DNA of 64,000 nucleotides from Cylindrotheca closterium (GCA_933822405.4 CAKOGP040001792.1:124001-188000); one strand, 5' to 3'; counted from the first letter of the stretch, positions 10,268 to 21,521 are shown. The notes: generated by a model from the sequence alone, not told the origin. Translations and numbers: made by a program.

Positions 10268-12512
10268 ATGACCATTACCGGTTTCGCCGAGCGCAAAAAG
10301 AGCTACAGCTACCTCACCACACAGGCAAGCTGCCCGAACCATGATTCCACGGCGGTCCTTGACGCCTTTGATCCAACCCAAGACCTTCAGTTGCAAGATC
10401 TGAACAGCCTTTTCAAGGAGGTGCCCCAACATGGTACGCAGGATGGCCCAAGGAACAGGAGAGCAACTTTCATCTCTGGCACCGGCCGATGATTAGTGGG
10501 CACACCACAGTTGGCACAAAGAAAGAACTTCACTTTGATAAAATGTGTGTTCTAGATGGCGACGTTTTGGATAACAGGAGCAAGGACCTACTGGCGTTCT
10601 CTTGGCCGGCGAAAGCCTTCTCTAAAACCAATCCGGTTGAGGTTTCAAGTTGGAAGTGTGGTTGATACACAAAGAACTGGAGCAGGATCAATCTAAATTG
10701 TTTGTGATGGAAGATATCACTGACAAAGATCCGGCAACTGTTTATGAGCTACTGGTTACACACAAGCAAATGCCCATTCTGAAGGAGTTCTTGGATATTA
10801 CTTGGGACAGATCGTCGGCATGTGAAGTCTTGCAATTGGTGGTTGACAGAATCAAAGTTCTCGCTGATAGCGATGAGCCAAAAAAGATTTCAGAAGTGAT
10901 GGAAAAGTCCCGGCACTTTGTGGATCATTGGTGCGTGACAAACATGGTCATCAGGAGACACCAGCTTTTGAAGAACATTGGAGAACCAACTGTTCTCATT
11001 GCGACATTGGGCAGACGTTAGGTTTCTGGAGTAATCAGCTCTGATCTTGCCCAACTGGACTCAGAGGACTCAATTGAAAAACCGACAAGACCTACAAACT
11101 GCTACTAAGACCTCTGTGGAATCGCTTTTGGAGGCATTGGTAGCGGAATTTCATGGCCAAGCGTCGGGCAAGGTGCCTCCAAATACAGTGGAAAAGAAGT
11201 GGCCTACAAGGCTCTCTTATCTGAAGAGAGTTGCTGGCACTACAACCTCAGTTCAGCTCTCCACCCTCTGGCACGAGCTAGCTAAGTGTAAAAAACACAA
11301 ATCGGTTGGAGTCGTGCAGTCCTTGCTGGACAATGAAGCTGAGAAGCTCAATCTCAACTTTGAATTCATCGTTTCAACTGTGTATATTTCCAACACTTCA
11401 AAAATGCAAATGCGATCAACGATTATAACAAGAGTAGCTATTGGTTGACTGGAGAGAAAATGACTGCCTCAATGAAAGATTGTCAAGCCCACAACAAGAT
11501 CAAGCACGCAATCTTCCCAAAGGATCCCTTGCAATTCCGTTGGGTATTCTACCATGTGGTGTTCAGAGTGACACACCCACTGACAACTGTGCTTGAGAAG
11601 TTTGCAAAGAACGTGGATTCCATCGCACAAAAGATGGGAGTGTCCTAGCAAGAGCGAGCTCTCAAAAGATTCTTATTTGGAATCTATTTGCACATCAATC
11701 GCTATTTTGAGCGCTTGGTGAGATCCGGCACAAATGTTGAAGAAAACCTACCAGACCTGGGCACCTAAGTGGTGACATGCTACCATGGAGGAAGCCTACC
11801 AGAGTCCAACAAGCAACCCATTGGAAAATCAGCGACACGTCCTCAGTCACAGCATCAACAAGGTCTTCCGTTCAAATCAATCCACGGACAACCAATGGCA
11901 AAAGGAGCCCCAGTCACAGTCAAATATGGCAAAGGGGGACGCCTCCTGGCACACAGTCAAAGAAGCCTTGGGCTGGAACTGGGGAGCCACAACAAAGACT
12001 GAGCAAGGCCATGACACTCCTGGGCGAGGTCCTTGATTGCAAACAAATTTCCCTAAAACTATGGCAACAAGTGTTAGGAGTTTTGCAAAGTTTGCAGCCA
12101 GATATGCCAGGCAGTGAGGGACATTTTCCCTTGCTGTGACAGGTGAATTGTAGGGTGTGGTTGACTCCTGAGGTCAGTGAGCAACTAAAAATCTTCCAAG
12201 ATTTTCTTCATGGCCATGCAAAGCGCCCCACAACACTTGCAGAACTGGTACCAGGTGTTTGATCTACACATTGGTGCCTCTGATGTAGCAAAACTAGGAA
12301 GAGGAGGAGTGTGGTTCGCAGATGCTAGAGAAGCCATTGTTTGGCAAGAACCATACTCAGAGGACATGCAAAGGGAAGTAATTTCAGATCACAATTTGAC
12401 AGGAAAACTTACCAGCTCAGATCTGGAACTGGAACGCACTGTCCTACACCATTTTGTCCTTGAAAAAAACAGCCAAGGTGGAAGGCAAGACTACCTACTA
12501 TACTGGCTGTGA
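10268..12512 (+). pseudogene. Broken accessory ORF of the mobile element
   Basis: A series of plus-strand frame fragments (about 10268-10492, 10650-11021, 11047-11448, 11445-11648 and 12210-12512) lies in shifting frames. Together they suggest one former protein of several hundred residues, rich in Lys, His, Trp and Leu, upstream of the recombinase remnant. Examples of protein-like stretches are FVDHWCVTNMVIRRHQLLKN and FKNVDSIAQKM-like text near 11600. No domain was recognised. It could be the partner ORF that precedes the recombinase in related diatom elements, but that is inference from position. Confidence 0.4.
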
Positions 12513-12767
12513 CAACACACCAGCAGCATTGTGACGCACAAAGGGATCCTCCACATCCCAAAAGGCAGGAACAAGAATATTGCCATTGGGGGCAGGATTG
12601 CAAGGAGAACTGCAAGGACATCATCATATTGGGTACTTATCTGGAGTGGATAATTGAAAGGCCAACGGTGCCAGCCGACTTGGGCACCTTTCTGTCTGAC
12701 AACTACTTTGTTTTATATTTTAATCGCATGTACCCACAGATCAACTCTTGGCAACTGTACTGTACAG

Positions 12768-13800
12768 GATGCCAAACGCCGTGAACTCCTTGATGACCTC
12801 CGTGCTGTTGAACTTGGAATCAAAAGCAGAGTCTGTCAGTCAAGAGTTGCAAAGGCACACTCTGTCTGGACCACATGGGTTGCCTTCTGCAACTGTATTG
12901 CTCCACCTTGATCCAGGATTGTCAACAGTTGATGATCCCTTGCTCATCCTCATCCCCCTGTTTGGAACCCAATGACAAGGTGAAAAAATTGCCCCCAGTA
13001 AGAGACAGGTCTGGGGCCGAACGGCTGAAGATGCCATGCGTCAGGTGGGCCAGGCCTTTTCCTCATTGAGAATGCTAATCTGAGGACAAATTGCTTTGCG
13101 CCCGGCACAAAGAAGGCTGATCCAGCAGCGCAACAAGTTTGCCTGTTGCATGGAGCTTTGCTAGTACGGCAAGCAACAACCAAGCTTGCCACAAAATCCA
13201 CCAGCACCAATGCCGTGAAGGCAATGAATCAATTGATGTGACTGAGACTTTTCTTTTTGTTACGCCCTGGCAAATAACTGTCAAAAATAGGAACCCAATT
13301 TCCCTTCAAGGTTGAAGCAAGTGGTTTTTTGCTTCAGAGGCACTGAATTTTGTGGCGACATCATTCCGCTCCGCCTCCTGGACACGCCACTTGTTGTTGT
13401 GACATTTGCCGGTATGATTTTTGACAAAAAAAAAAGATCGGTCTGGGCACGTCAATCAATGCTGACAACCCAACCGCAACGCTGGCTGATCGCAATCGTC
13501 CAACACCTTCGACAGAGTCAACACACAACTAGTAAGATCCCACTGTTCATCTACTACTCCAAGTTTGGAGTCGCTTGCAATGTGATCAATTGAATGATGA
13601 CAACATATTTGAGAGCTGTTGCTCTCTCTCTGTGCTCTTTGATGCACCAGGGCTAACGACCTTCTTGAAGGCAATATCCCGACTAGTCTCATCAAACTGC
13701 TTGGCCGATGGCGCTCAGATAAAGTCTTCTGGTACCTTCACACCCAGTCCAAGCCTTTGATACAACACTTGACCGATGTTCTCGTTGATCACGTCGAACA
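12768..13800 (+). pseudogene. Tyrosine recombinase remnant
   Basis: Fragments resembling diatom tyrosine recombinases occur in the order expected. First comes an N-terminal SAM-like DNA-binding segment (12768-12905) with VAKAHSVWTTWVAFC. Then a segment near 12990-13075 reads SKRQVWGRTAEDAMRQVGQA in another frame. Last is a catalytic-domain-like stretch (13312-13593) containing CGDIIPLRLLDTPLVVVTFA. At least two frame changes and several stops separate them, and the final catalytic Arg/His/Tyr set cannot be followed through the broken 3' end. It is a pseudogene, not an active integrase. Confidence 0.5.
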
Positions 13801-13920
13801 CTAGCGTCTTTCCCACCCACCACACCGGGGACGGCAACGAGATGGCCAAATGGAGGGAAACCACCAGTGCTTGCGCTGGGGGATTGGGGGCCAACAGCTA
13901 GTAACAACTGTCAGCCCAAA

Positions 13921-14258
13921 AACATCATTGGAACTCTCTTAGGCCCAATTGGAGTCTGCAAAATCCAAAGCGATTGAGTACTGTAGGAATAGAGCAATAA
14001 TCGCCGGTACTCGTACTATAATATTCAAATATCATGCGTATGGCACGCCAAATTTGGATGTGACTCACACTCGATTGAAATGAAATGAAGCTATACAAGT
14101 TCTCAATCGACACGCTCGATTGATACTAAAGATATCCACATCCATTTCAACTCGCAGCATCGTTGCTAAAACTCCAACAGTACCTGGTACACACATATAT
14201 ATTCAATAATAGATACAGTATGTGTATATATATATAGAAAATGACCAATTACATAGTT
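13921..14258. other. Intergenic region between the element and the D27-like gene
   Basis: No gene seen in 338 bases. Contains TACTGTA at 13979-13985, TACAGTA at 14214-14220 and a short TA-rich run (about 14222-14236) just beyond the 3' end of the minus-strand D27-like gene. Confidence 0.5.
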
Positions 14259-15593
14259 TTAGTTGCAAGCATCCGCGTTCCCACCATTCGCCGCAATTTG
14301 TTTGCGTGATTCACATCCCACCAAGCACCCCGATGGAAAGTAAGGGTCCTCTTTGGGTGGTACAGGTAGTTCTCCAAAACTCCATTGACACTCTTGGGTT
14401 TCAAAATTGGGTTGGACGGTCAAGGGCAAGCCTAATTCGTCTTTGAAAAACTCTTGGGCGGGCAATTTGCATTGGTGCAGACACAGGCCCTTGCATCCAG
14501 ATTCTTGGAGAAATTTGCACTTTTCCACCACCAGTCCACCCAATCGTCCATCCTTGCGCCGGTTGACATGCGAGGGACCTACCAAAAAGCCAAAAAAGGT
14601 GGGAGTCACAAAGGACGTCAAGAAGGGAGCGTAAAACCAGGGACCAAACTGTTTGCCATCGTAGTCCGTGCCCAAATTTTTGGGAACAATGCCGGACATG
14701 AAAATTCGATAAAATGGCGGCAAGACGGGAGTCATCAATCCAGCGAGGGTATCCTTGACCATTTTGTGCTGGGCTTCTGCCGTCTGGCCTGGTTGGAGCA
14801 TGTAAGTTCGGGCTTGTTCCACCAATCCCAAAATGGATTCCTTTTCCGAGGTCACTCCACCAGTATTTTGAACGACCAACTTGCGAAAGATGCTTAGCAG
14901 GATCTTGTCCAACAAGGATTCTTGGTATTCCATATTGTCCAATTCGCAGTCGGCCACTAATGGGAGTCCAGTATTCTCATCGTTTAGTTGACTACTAGAA
15001 GCATTAGTAGTAGTAGCAGTAGCAGTAGCAGCATCCACCTTCTCCACATTGGTCAATAATGTGTTATCCATGGGAACATCTTGTAGATTGGGCAATTCCA
15101 TTCTTGGAATTCTCGACGGGCTCACAAAGGAAGCAGTGGCAATATACGCATCGTAGTCTGCTTTCATTAATTTGACCAACCATTCGTATCGTTTGGTTTG
15201 AAGGGCAAGCTTCCGCAATTGGAGTCTGCTGCTGACGAGTGTCGAGGTGTCACCGTTGTCGTTCTCTGATGATTGCTCTTTCAACGCATCCAAAGCATCG
15301 CATATTTGGACAATATCTTCGGCCTTTACTTCCGCGTCGGATTTGAAAATAGCTTCTCCCAAGATCTGAGCGCATTCTCCTACTTCTTTGGCTTCCTTTT
15401 GCAATTGTGATAGCAAATCATCCACTTGTGACGTGGTGGGGGAGGATGCGAACAAATGAGTGGTCTCACCAGCAGTTTTAGTGGTAGGAGGAGATGGAAA
15501 GGAGCATTTTGTGGGACAACTAGTAAAAGAGGAACATGGCACTGATAAAAGTGACACCAGCCAAAGGGAAAGTAGAAGTATTTGTTGTTGCAT
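14259..15593 (-). CDS. DWARF27-like (DUF4033) plastid protein
   Basis: Single exon, 444 residues from the ATG at 15593; a GTG two codons upstream was not used. The N-terminus is a signal peptide (LLLSLWLVSLLSVPCSSF) followed by Ser/Thr-rich sequence, which fits import into the complex plastid. The C-terminal 150 residues match the DUF4033 domain of DWARF27 beta-carotene isomerases: the block CKFLQESGCKGLCLHQCKLP with its spaced cysteines, then FFKDELGLPLTVQPNFET and a closing PSGCLVGC. In plants D27 isomerises all-trans to 9-cis-beta-carotene. The family is much larger than that activity, so a carotenoid isomerase role is inference. Head-to-head with the bestrophin-like gene. Confidence 0.85.
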   Translation of the reverse strand: MQQQILLLSLWLVSLLSVPCSSFTSCPTKCSFPSPPTTKTAGETTHLFASSPTTSQVDDLLSQLQKEAKEVGECAQILGEAIFKSDAEVKAEDIVQICDALDALKEQSSENDNGDTSTLVSSRLQLRKLALQTKRYEWLVKLMKADYDAYIATASFVSPSRIPRMELPNLQDVPMDNTLLTNVEKVDAATATATTTNASSSQLNDENTGLPLVADCELDNMEYQESLLDKILLSIFRKLVVQNTGGVTSEKESILGLVEQARTYMLQPGQTAEAQHKMVKDTLAGLMTPVLPPFYRIFMSGIVPKNLGTDYDGKQFGPWFYAPFLTSFVTPTFFGFLVGPSHVNRRKDGRLGGLVVEKCKFLQESGCKGLCLHQCKLPAQEFFKDELGLPLTVQPNFETQECQWSFGELPVPPKEDPYFPSGCLVGCESRKQIAANGGNADACN

Positions 15594-15983
15594 CTTCACA
15601 CTTTTCTGGAAGGATGGTCTACCATTATTGATGACGGTGATGAAAGATAGATGTCAACGCGCGAGATTGAAGATTTTGAATGACGATCTGGTCCTTCCTC
15701 CGACCGCCAATTTAGAGTCGCCCGAGTCAGTCATGCATAGTCAATCAGTCGTTCATGTTCATGATTTGATTGCAGTCCCGAAAGGCCACGTCAGGGTTTC
15801 GTCGAGGTCGGAGTTGTCCCAACGAATGGAAGAGAACGAATCATCTCGGACATCATCTCCTCCGTCCCACAGATTCATTCCTTCTTTTGAAAGCAGACAG
15901 GTCTGATCAAACAACGACGTCATTCATTCGTTGATACCCTCCAATTTCAGTCATTATTGCATCAAAATTCAAGCGCAGAAGAT

Positions 15984-16018
<35 letters not shown>

Positions 16019-16031
16019 TAGATACACAAAG
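15594..16031. promoter_or_regulatory. Shared upstream region of D27-like and bestrophin-like genes
   Basis: A 438-bp divergent intergenic region. It contains a CA dinucleotide run immediately upstream of the bestrophin-like ATG. An in-frame ATG 25 codons upstream of 16032 would encode the CA run as His-Thr repeats and is rejected as the start. Confidence 0.35.
15986..16015. repeat. (CA)n microsatellite
   Basis: About 15 uninterrupted CA units, ending 16 bases before the bestrophin-like start codon. Confidence 0.9.
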
Positions 16032-17905
16032 ATGAAGCAAGGTCGGTCGATAGGTCGAAAACGACGCCATCGATCACACGAATTCTTGCATCCCATCCTA
16101 TTCTTGACATTGGCGATTGTGACTTCTACCACCAATGGCTTTGCACTTCCCTTGTTTTTGCTCAAGAATAATCATAATGTTTTGAAAAAGACCACGACCT
16201 CGGACTTGGAGTCCACTCGATCTGTCAGTGGTGGCACCAAAACCGTCAGTGGTACTACGGAGAATACGAATAATAATAACAACAATACAGACGACGAGGA
16301 CGGTGCCAATTGGGATTCCTGGATGAGAAAGGGACGCAAAACGAGTTCTCTTGTCTACCGGGAACCAGAAGAATTGGGAGGGATTGTTCGTCCCGATCGT
16401 TACTCATCCAGGTAAGTTGCTACTGTCATGAACAATCAAAAGGCTAAGGTTCCACGTTGCAAAAATCAATTTCAATTTCAACTAAATTTTGATATTGTTA
16501 TTGCAGAGATTGGCTGCACAATACACTTTCTCTTCCCAACTCTGCCATTTTGCGTTCCATCAAAATCCCAGTTCTGTTCATGACATCTTGGGCCACCTGC
16601 CTGTCGTTGGTCCATCGTCACCTCCTGAAAACAAATCCTGTGGCAGCCGAAATGATGTGCGTTGTCACCACACCGCACCAGCTCATGGTGTCGGCGCTGT
16701 CCTTGCTCTTGGTCTTTAAAACAAACTCGGCCTACCAACGCTTTGCGGAAGGCCGCAAAATTTGGGAAGACATTATCAACCAATCTCGCGACTTGTATCG
16801 AATGATGATGCTGTATGAAAATCAAATTGGCAAGGGGAAACGACGACGCCTGCAACGCTTGTTGGCAGCCTTTCCATACTTTTTGAGACATCGGATTCGA
16901 CCCAATCTCGTCATGTATCGGTTGGACGATGAGGAAAATGTGCGAGATCCCAAAAATACCATTGTGCTCTACCAGGACAAGGCGGTCAGCGATTTGGATC
17001 CCGATGCCACAGCTGTGGCGACTCAAGAAGAGTCGGAAGGAAATTCTCGGCGTCGTACACGGCCACTCTATTGGGTCGATCGACGCACACTTCCTTGGCG
17101 ACTATTGCCGGAATCCGCCATGGAATCCTGTGCCCGGGCCCAAAATCGACCCCTTTGGGTCTGCGACCGCATGGCCCAAGAATTGCGAAACGTACCCGAT
17201 CAACCTGAATTTAGTGCGAGGGAACGGCTGTCGCTAATGGCCCGGGTCGAAAAATTGTCGGGGTGTGTGGGAGCCTGCGAACGGATTCATCAAACGGCAG
17301 TTCCCTTGAATTATGCGCGGCACTCGTTGCGAGCCTTGACGTTGTGGTTGTTTACCTTGCCATTTGCTCTGGTGTCTTCTCTTAAACTCATTACAGGTCC
17401 CGTCATCTTTTTGATTAGCTGGTTGTTGTTTGGTGTTTATGAAATTGGGTATTCCATTGAAGATCCCTTTCAAGGAACCCTCCGATTGTCGGTTTTGTGC
17501 GATTCGATTCGACGTGATGTTTTGGCGGATGAAATGATTCGCAACACTGCCTTTCAACTGGAGGACGTTCCTACTGTCATTCCAACGGGAGAATCGGACT
17601 ATGAAACTACGCCCATTTCGGATAGTGAGGAACAACAGAAGAAGGCAAATGAACCCGTTCCAATTCCCGATAATGACACACCAGCACTCAGTCCCCCCGT
17701 AGCCAGTGCGGAGAGCGTACCACCACCACCGCCACCACTACCATCAGCCCCAGAGGAAGCAACAACAACAGCAGCAACAACAACAACAACAACCACGACA
17801 CCACCACCACCACCATCCGACAATGGTAGTAGGATTGAAGTCGAGGAGCTGCCCGAGCTACCCTCGAGAACCAATGGACAATTTTCGGATTCGCGGCGCC
17901 CATGA
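16032..17905 (+). CDS. Bestrophin-like (UPF0187) anion channel, plastid-targeted
   Basis: Two exons, 16032-16411 and 16507-17905, with a 95-bp GT-AG intron; 592 residues. The chosen ATG gives a basic start, a hydrophobic signal (ILFLTLAIVTSTTNG) and FALP directly after it, the phenylalanine motif used for diatom plastid import. Exon 2 encodes the bestrophin/RFP-TM core. It shows ILRSIKIPVLFMTSWATCLS as the first membrane segment and NSAYQRFAEGRKIWEDIINQ, the conserved family block. Two further hydrophobic segments follow around residues 435-470. The C-terminal tail is acidic, then Pro- and Thr-rich (a CCA/ACA triplet run), probably disordered. Plant thylakoid bestrophins (VCCN) carry chloride to balance the proton gradient, and a similar role here is inferred. 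Confidence 0.85.
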
Positions 17906-18149
17906 TAATCTTTTTTTTTTAATATAAAATAAATATCTCACCCGTAGCAATGATAGAGCATAGCATGAGTTGTACTTGTATATAGGACATAAAATTGAGA
18001 AAGACTATGGTTATCATACCAATGTTTGTATATATTATACACACTACCACTATTGAAATACATCCGGTATGCTGCGATGCGACACCCGTTCCGTCTATTA
18101 TTATTCTTTCAAAATTATTCTTGTCCCATACTACCAGGGTACCTACTTA

Positions 18150-19619
18150 CTACTTATTCCATTGTTGTTCCACAGCATCCGCAATAATCCTGGAGGCCTT
18201 GTCAATCTCGCTGGCTCGAGTATTGGGTCCCAAACTTAGACGCAAGGTTCCCTGTGCGTATTCCATTGGAATTTGCATGGCGGTGAGAATCGAAGACACT
18301 CCACCACCACTGGAATGACAGGCAGCTCCGGCACTGGCCGCCACCAAATTCCCAATCCCGGCTAGCAAAATTCCCGAATGCACATTCTTAAAGCCAATGC
18401 TCAGAGTATTGGGGAGTCTCCAATGAGCATTTTTGGGTCCATTCACCAACAATCGATCGCCGGTTCCCAATCGTTCCGTCAAGTTGCGCAAGAGTCGGCT
18501 TCGCATCGCTTCCATGTGCGCTGCATTGTGTGCTAGGTGTTGGTGTGCGTGTTGCGACGCAAATCCCAATCCGACCATGTAGGGAGTATTCTCCGTCCCT
18601 CCCCGTCGACCAAATTCTTGACCTCCACCGATGAGCATTATCCCATGATCAATGTGACGGATGGTTCTCTTGTGTTCTTCCAAGCAACCTGGTCGGACAT
18701 ATAATGCTGCGATTCCTTTTGGGCTATATATTCGTACAGTACATTACAGTATTACAGTAGTGGATGGACAGGAATGAATACATACAAGAAATGTGAGAGA
18801 CAATCAATCAATCAATCAATCAATCATTCAATCAATCCATATGCTAATCCCGCTTTCAACTCACGCTCCAAGTTTATGACCCACAATCGTAATCATGTCA
18901 GGAAATCCCAAATCTGCCAGCTCGCACGAGACCTTGCCCGCCGCTTGTGCCGCATCGGTATGCATGAGAATCCCCCGTTTCCGACATTCTTGAGCCACGG
19001 CCTTGATAGGTTGCAAGGCTCCCGACTCGTTGTTGGCCAACATGAGCGTTACCAGAATGGTATTTTCTTGCAAGGCGTCCACCATATCTTGTGGATTCAC
19101 CCTACCGTCGTTTGCCACTGGAACGTAGGTCACGGAAGCAATCCCCTCCTTTTCTAAATATTTCAAGTAGAGATCCACGGCTGGATGTTCGACATTCGAA
19201 GACACAATATGCTTGTTTTTGGTATGTGACGAAGATTGCAGGGCCAGCTGAATGGCTAGATTGTCCGATTCGGTGCCGCATCCCGTAAACCAAATCGAAT
19301 TGGATGGTTCCGTAGAACCAAGGAGTTGCAAGATTTGCGTTCTAGCCAATTCAATGGCATTTCGTGGGGCTTGTCCAAATTTGTGAGAACTGGAAGGATT
19401 CCCAAAGTGTGTCGTCAAGTACGGCATCATGGCCTCCAAAACTTCCTTGTAAATGGGAGTCGTTCCATTGTAGTCCAAGTATATGCATTCTTCTTCTTCT
19501 TCTTCCTCCCCTTCATCATTGCTTTTCCTTCTTGTCAAGTAGAGTCCAGTAGCAGCAACAACAGTAGTAGCAGCAGCTCCACCAGTGAAGAACAAGAGAG
19601 AGGAAAGCTTGGCTGCCAT
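18150..19619 (-). CDS. Selenocysteine lyase / cysteine desulfurase (class V aminotransferase)
   Basis: Two exons, 19619-18865 and 18723-18150, with a 141-bp intron; 442 residues. An N-terminal hydrophobic segment (residues 6-28) and a Glu run precede the catalytic domain, which begins YLDYNGTTP and continues with GNPSSSHKFGQ. The PLP-lysine motif is GHKLGA at the end of exon 1, and exon 2 resumes PKGIAALYVRPG, confirming the splice. GGGQEFGRRGGTENTP is the family block. The catalytic-loop cysteine is in AGAACHS (about residue 385), closer to animal selenocysteine lyase (SCLY) than to NFS1/IscS. It would liberate Se or S from the amino acid. The membrane-like N-terminus is unusual and could be a targeting signal. 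Divergent from the glycosyltransferase gene. Confidence 0.85.
18724..18864 (-). other. Intron of the selenocysteine-lyase-like gene, with repeats
   Basis: This intron carries an AATC/CAAT tetranucleotide run (about 18797-18838) and three TACAGTA heptamers (18735-18759) near its acceptor side. Donor GTGAGT and acceptor TATATAG are consistent with the uninterrupted protein match on both sides. Confidence 0.75.
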
Positions 19620-19832
19620 TATATTGCGTACCGATTATACCGGTATATATTATGTTGTGAATATAATGATGCGATGCGACTGTATGATGAGGGACTAGAG
19701 TAGCCCCTTTTGTCAACCTCAGCAAATATCACATTATCTGCCGCACACAATATAATACTGTAATAATCTCTAAAACCATGCAAACTGCTGGTGATCCAAT
19801 TGTATACAGTAGTATATCATTATAGTATCTTA
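19620..19832. promoter_or_regulatory. Divergent promoter region, SCLY-like / glycosyltransferase
   Basis: 213 bp separate the two start codons. AT-rich, with TACTGTA at about 19756-19762 and TACAGTA at about 19805-19811. The role in transcription is inferred from position only. Confidence 0.35.
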
Positions 19833-21521
19833 ATGAGAAGTATCCGCTCGGCACTATCATCTCTACTCTACTTGTGTTCTGGATGGCTGCTATGTTGGGT
19901 GTTGGTTGTGGCTCCGCGAGACATTGCTTTGTCGTCATTGTTGCCAAATGAAGACAACAATAATAATAATAATCACGATGGACCATCCAAATCATCTGCG
20001 TGGAAAGTAATGACAGTTTCACCACCATCACCGCCATCACCACCATCATCATCGTCGATGAAGAATCATTCCGTCTTACATGACATTTTGGCTCGTCGAC
20101 CAAACTGGAGACGAGACTTTGAACTCGAGGCATGGCTCCCCAAATGGCGTCGAAATAATGTGGAGCAACGGACCGTGATGACTCAGCAGCACCAGTATTA
20201 CAACAGCACCTTTCCTCTATCGCAACAAGAGGAAGCAACGCACGATGATTTCTTTTGGAACCATATTGTTGTTGGCAATAATGGCAAGAATGGCAATAAT
20301 TCGTTTGCCTTTGCCAATGCCAACATTGGATTGGGACACCGCCTCGCACAATTGTCCTATTCGTGGACCTGCCAAATCGTCCCTCATCAGCAACAGCAAC
20401 TTATTCATTGGGTGACTGGTGGTCTGGATGATAATCGTGGTTGGCATTATCTCTTTCAAGACTCTCCCGTGTTGGCAGGAGTTCCAAGACATTGGCACAA
20501 GGGCAAACCATCTTTGGAAAAGATCCAAGCCCATCGAGAACAACATGACGAATCATCATCGTCATCATCATCATCGTCATCATCGGCTTGTCAAGACTAC
20601 AGTACCTACTTTCCCTTGGATTGTGATGAAACCTGCAAAGGATTCAAACATCCAAGAGATTTGTGGTTTTTGCGATTTGCCCAAGAACCATCGGCCCAAG
20701 AGTTTTATCAATTGTTGAGAGCCCAAACCCAACCACGCATCAAGGAACGAGTTGCCAGGTATATGGACCATCATTGGCCTTCTTCGAAACTAGTCATCGG
20801 AGTTCACATTCGAGCTGGGAATGGAAAAGATGATGGACTCGGTCATTTTGATTTGGTACAACGCGGGGATTGGTTGGCCAAGGATTTGCCAAAGGCTGTC
20901 ACTATGATACGACAGCACATTCGAATGGTCGCTTCTTCTGTTTTGGATCGATACACTACTATGGGAGGGGGGTCCTACTACAAAAGCAATGCCAATGATG
21001 ACAATGAGGCTGCGATAGACAACTACTATCAAGTGTTTTTGGCTACGGATACGGAAAAGGTATTGGCCGAGTTCCGCAAACAGGATCCATCCGTCCTTAC
21101 ATTGGAACAAGAACGTCCCAAGGATGGTGTAGCAATCTTTCAAAGTGCCACTTGTCAGAAGGGATCCAATCCAGTAGACTGCGCTCTTGAAACCCAAGAG
21201 AATATGCTAGTGGACGCTCTCTTATTATCGTCGGCCGACGTTCTACTGGCCGAGAGTTTTTCGAATTTTCTGTACAGCCTTCCAGCGACCTTGGCTCTGG
21301 CCGAAGGCAAGATTTTCTGTCAAGCGGGACGAGCAGCGTTGGGGGGCAAATACATCACGCAAGATGACCGTCAGGCAAGTTTATTGGGAGATCCGAAATG
21401 GTGGGCAAGTCCACCGCCCAATGTCATGCCCGTACGGTGCCAAACGTCTGCTTGGGCGGCACGGGATCGATTCAACTTTCACAACTTTCCCGATGTCATG
21501 GCAAGAACAGGAGTAGTATGA
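19833..21521 (+). CDS. Fucosyltransferase-like (NodZ/GT23-type) type II membrane protein
   Basis: Single exon, 562 residues from the ATG at 19833; an upstream in-frame GTG was not used. The N-terminal signal anchor (about residues 10-30, Leu/Cys/Trp rich) puts the catalytic domain in the Golgi lumen. The stem contains Asn, Ser/Pro and Ser runs encoded by triplet repeats. The catalytic part shows VIGVHIRAGNGKDDG (about residue 320), the HIR motif that binds GDP-fucose in GT23 and related fucosyltransferases. Further on comes VFLATDTEKVL, and then an ADVLLAESFSNF block like the C-terminal part of NodZ. Which acceptor it uses is unknown. A mutated copy of its 3' end lies at 24022-24335. Confidence 0.65.
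   Translation: MRSIRSALSSLLYLCSGWLLCWVLVVAPRDIALSSLLPNEDNNNNNNHDGPSKSSAWKVMTVSPPSPPSPPSSSSMKNHSVLHDILARRPNWRRDFELEAWLPKWRRNNVEQRTVMTQQHQYYNSTFPLSQQEEATHDDFFWNHIVVGNNGKNGNNSFAFANANIGLGHRLAQLSYSWTCQIVPHQQQQLIHWVTGGLDDNRGWHYLFQDSPVLAGVPRHWHKGKPSLEKIQAHREQHDESSSSSSSSSSSACQDYSTYFPLDCDETCKGFKHPRDLWFLRFAQEPSAQEFYQLLRAQTQPRIKERVARYMDHHWPSSKLVIGVHIRAGNGKDDGLGHFDLVQRGDWLAKDLPKAVTMIRQHIRMVASSVLDRYTTMGGGSYYKSNANDDNEAAIDNYYQVFLATDTEKVLAEFRKQDPSVLTLEQERPKDGVAIFQSATCQKGSNPVDCALETQENMLVDALLLSSADVLLAESFSNFLYSLPATLALAEGKIFCQAGRAALGGKYITQDDRQASLLGDPKWWASPPPNVMPVRCQTSAWAARDRFNFHNFPDVMARTGVV

Larger units (their letters stand above)
9960..13920 (+). mobile_element. Decayed tyrosine-recombinase mobile element (limits approximate)
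   Basis: Roughly 4 kb in which plus-strand coding potential is continuous in feel but broken by stops and frame changes every 100-400 bp, unlike the intact single-exon genes on either side. The 3' third has the look of a tyrosine recombinase of the Crypton/DIRS-like kind found in many diatom genomes; the 5' two thirds encode remnants of a larger partner protein. I could not find terminal inverted repeats or a target-site duplication, so the ends are set by where coding-like sequence fades. It is presumably immobile. Confidence 0.55.

Noticed and set aside
15957..16031. Upstream ATG for the bestrophin-like gene
   Set aside because: It would translate the CA microsatellite into His-Thr repeats and destroy the signal peptide at the N-terminus.
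17599..17903. Minus-strand hydrophobic frames opposite the bestrophin tail
   Set aside because: Produced by the CCA/ACA triplet run read in antisense.
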